This document shows, piece after piece, positions 6,402-6,813 of a stretch of 6,813 nucleotides of DNA; positions within the stretch are counted from its first letter, which is position 1; every line of letters begins with the position of its first letter. The DNA lies in NCBI GenBank assembly GCA_964372145.1, contig CAYJPM010000044.1:1-6813 (forward strand), given 5' to 3'. A model generated the notes under the pieces. That model saw only the letters and a list, made by a program, of their open reading frames with translations, was not told the origin of the DNA and made no database searches. Made by a program: the position numbers and the translations under genes. Origin of the DNA: CAKOSP01 sp964372145. GTDB taxonomy: Bacteria > Bacillota_I > Bacilli_A > RF39 > UBA660.

Positions 6402-6813
6402 TGAATGTATTTAAAGAAATATATAAATATAGAGAGTTATTTAAAACTAATGTAAAAAAAGAAATTAGAGGTAAATATAAAGGATCTTTTTTAGGAATAC
6501 TTTGGTCTTTTATTAATCCTTTATTAATGGTATTAGTTTACGCAATTGTATTTCCTTATATAATGAGAATTGAAACTGAAAATTATTTAGTATTCTTGAT
6601 ATGTGGGGTAATACCTTGGAATTTTTTCACTTTAAGTTTATCTCAAGGAACAACGACTATCACTAATAATGGAAATTTAATTAAAAAAGTTTATTTTCCA
6701 AGAGAAATATTACCTATATCAGTAGTTAGTAGTACTGTAGTTAATTTTTTAATATCTTGTATTATCATATTAATTTTTGTATTAGCAGGTGGTATCGGGA
6801 TTAGTTGGCATTT
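6401..6813 (+). CDS. Polysaccharide ABC-2 type exporter permease (Wzm/TagG type), 3' partial
   Basis: The frame is open from ATG 6401 to the window edge, so 137 residues are visible of a protein usually near 260-270. The start overlaps the ATPase stop by one base (TAATG) and has AAGGAG (6387-6392) eight bases upstream. The N-terminus has the hallmark of glycan ABC-2 permeases: an amphipathic YKYRELF stretch (8-14), then R-x-K-Y-K-G-S-F-L-G-I-L-W-S-F-I-N-P-L (23-41) entering the first membrane helix. Further helices lie at about 62-80 and 107-129, separated by the conserved NNGNLIKKVYFPREILP loop (89-104). It would form the membrane channel for the lipid-linked polymer and work with the upstream ATPase. 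The cargo is not shown by the sequence; the rml genes upstream suggest a rhamnose-containing glycan. Here the ATPase gene comes first, whereas tagGH and rgpCD have the permease first. Confidence 0.93.
   Translation, partial: MNVFKEIYKYRELFKTNVKKEIRGKYKGSFLGILWSFINPLLMVLVYAIVFPYIMRIETENYLVFLICGVIPWNFFTLSLSQGTTTITNNGNLIKKVYFPREILPISVVSSTVVNFLISCIIILIFVLAGGIGISWH

Overview
This is a very AT-rich stretch in which every gene lies on the + strand. A/T-ending codons (TTA, ATA, AGA) dominate, Shine-Dalgarno sites are of the AAGGAG type, gene spacing is tight and U-tract terminators are short. TGG encodes Trp and TGA ends rmlC, so the standard bacterial code 11 applies. The gene content and style fit a low-GC member of the Bacillota, possibly one of the small-genome gut Bacilli/Clostridia lineages. 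That placement is inference. Two runs of exactly 10 Ns (4971-4980 and 6112-6121) look like scaffold placeholders, so this is probably a draft or metagenome-assembled genome.

Layout: (1) positions 1-909 hold the 3' part of a surface protein with a cadherin-like beta-sandwich domain, a C-terminal membrane helix and a charged tail. It ends in a terminator that overlaps its stop codon. (2) Positions 929-958 are a perfect 30-bp palindrome with a GC-rich core, of unknown role. (3) Positions 969-1229 encode only the C-terminal third of a DinD-type protein, with no convincing start codon, followed by a terminator. (4) A consensus promoter at 1252-1279 drives a compact operon, 1299-5606: tagO/wecA-type glycan initiator, then rmlA, rmlC, rmlD and rmlB. 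A terminator follows. (5) A second promoter (5618-5647) precedes an ABC exporter of the Wzt/Wzm (TagH/TagG) type. The ATPase gene is complete apart from a gap, and the permease gene runs off the window end.

How the genes work together: the TagO-type enzyme starts a glycan on undecaprenyl phosphate. RmlA, RmlB, RmlC and RmlD convert glucose-1-phosphate to dTDP-L-rhamnose. The ABC transporter would carry the finished lipid-linked polymer across the membrane. This matches the logic of streptococcal rhamnose cell-wall polysaccharide loci (RgpG/GacO initiation, Rml precursor supply, RgpCD/GacDE export). Glycosyltransferases would be expected downstream of the window.

Two apparent gene breaks are probably not biological. 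rmlB has a one-base deletion just before the first N run, and about 20-23 residues around its active-site TDE motif are missing. The ABC ATPase lacks about 14 nt, exactly at its signature motif. I see no CRISPR array, tRNA, rRNA or insertion sequence. No gene-free stretch exceeds about 70 bases.
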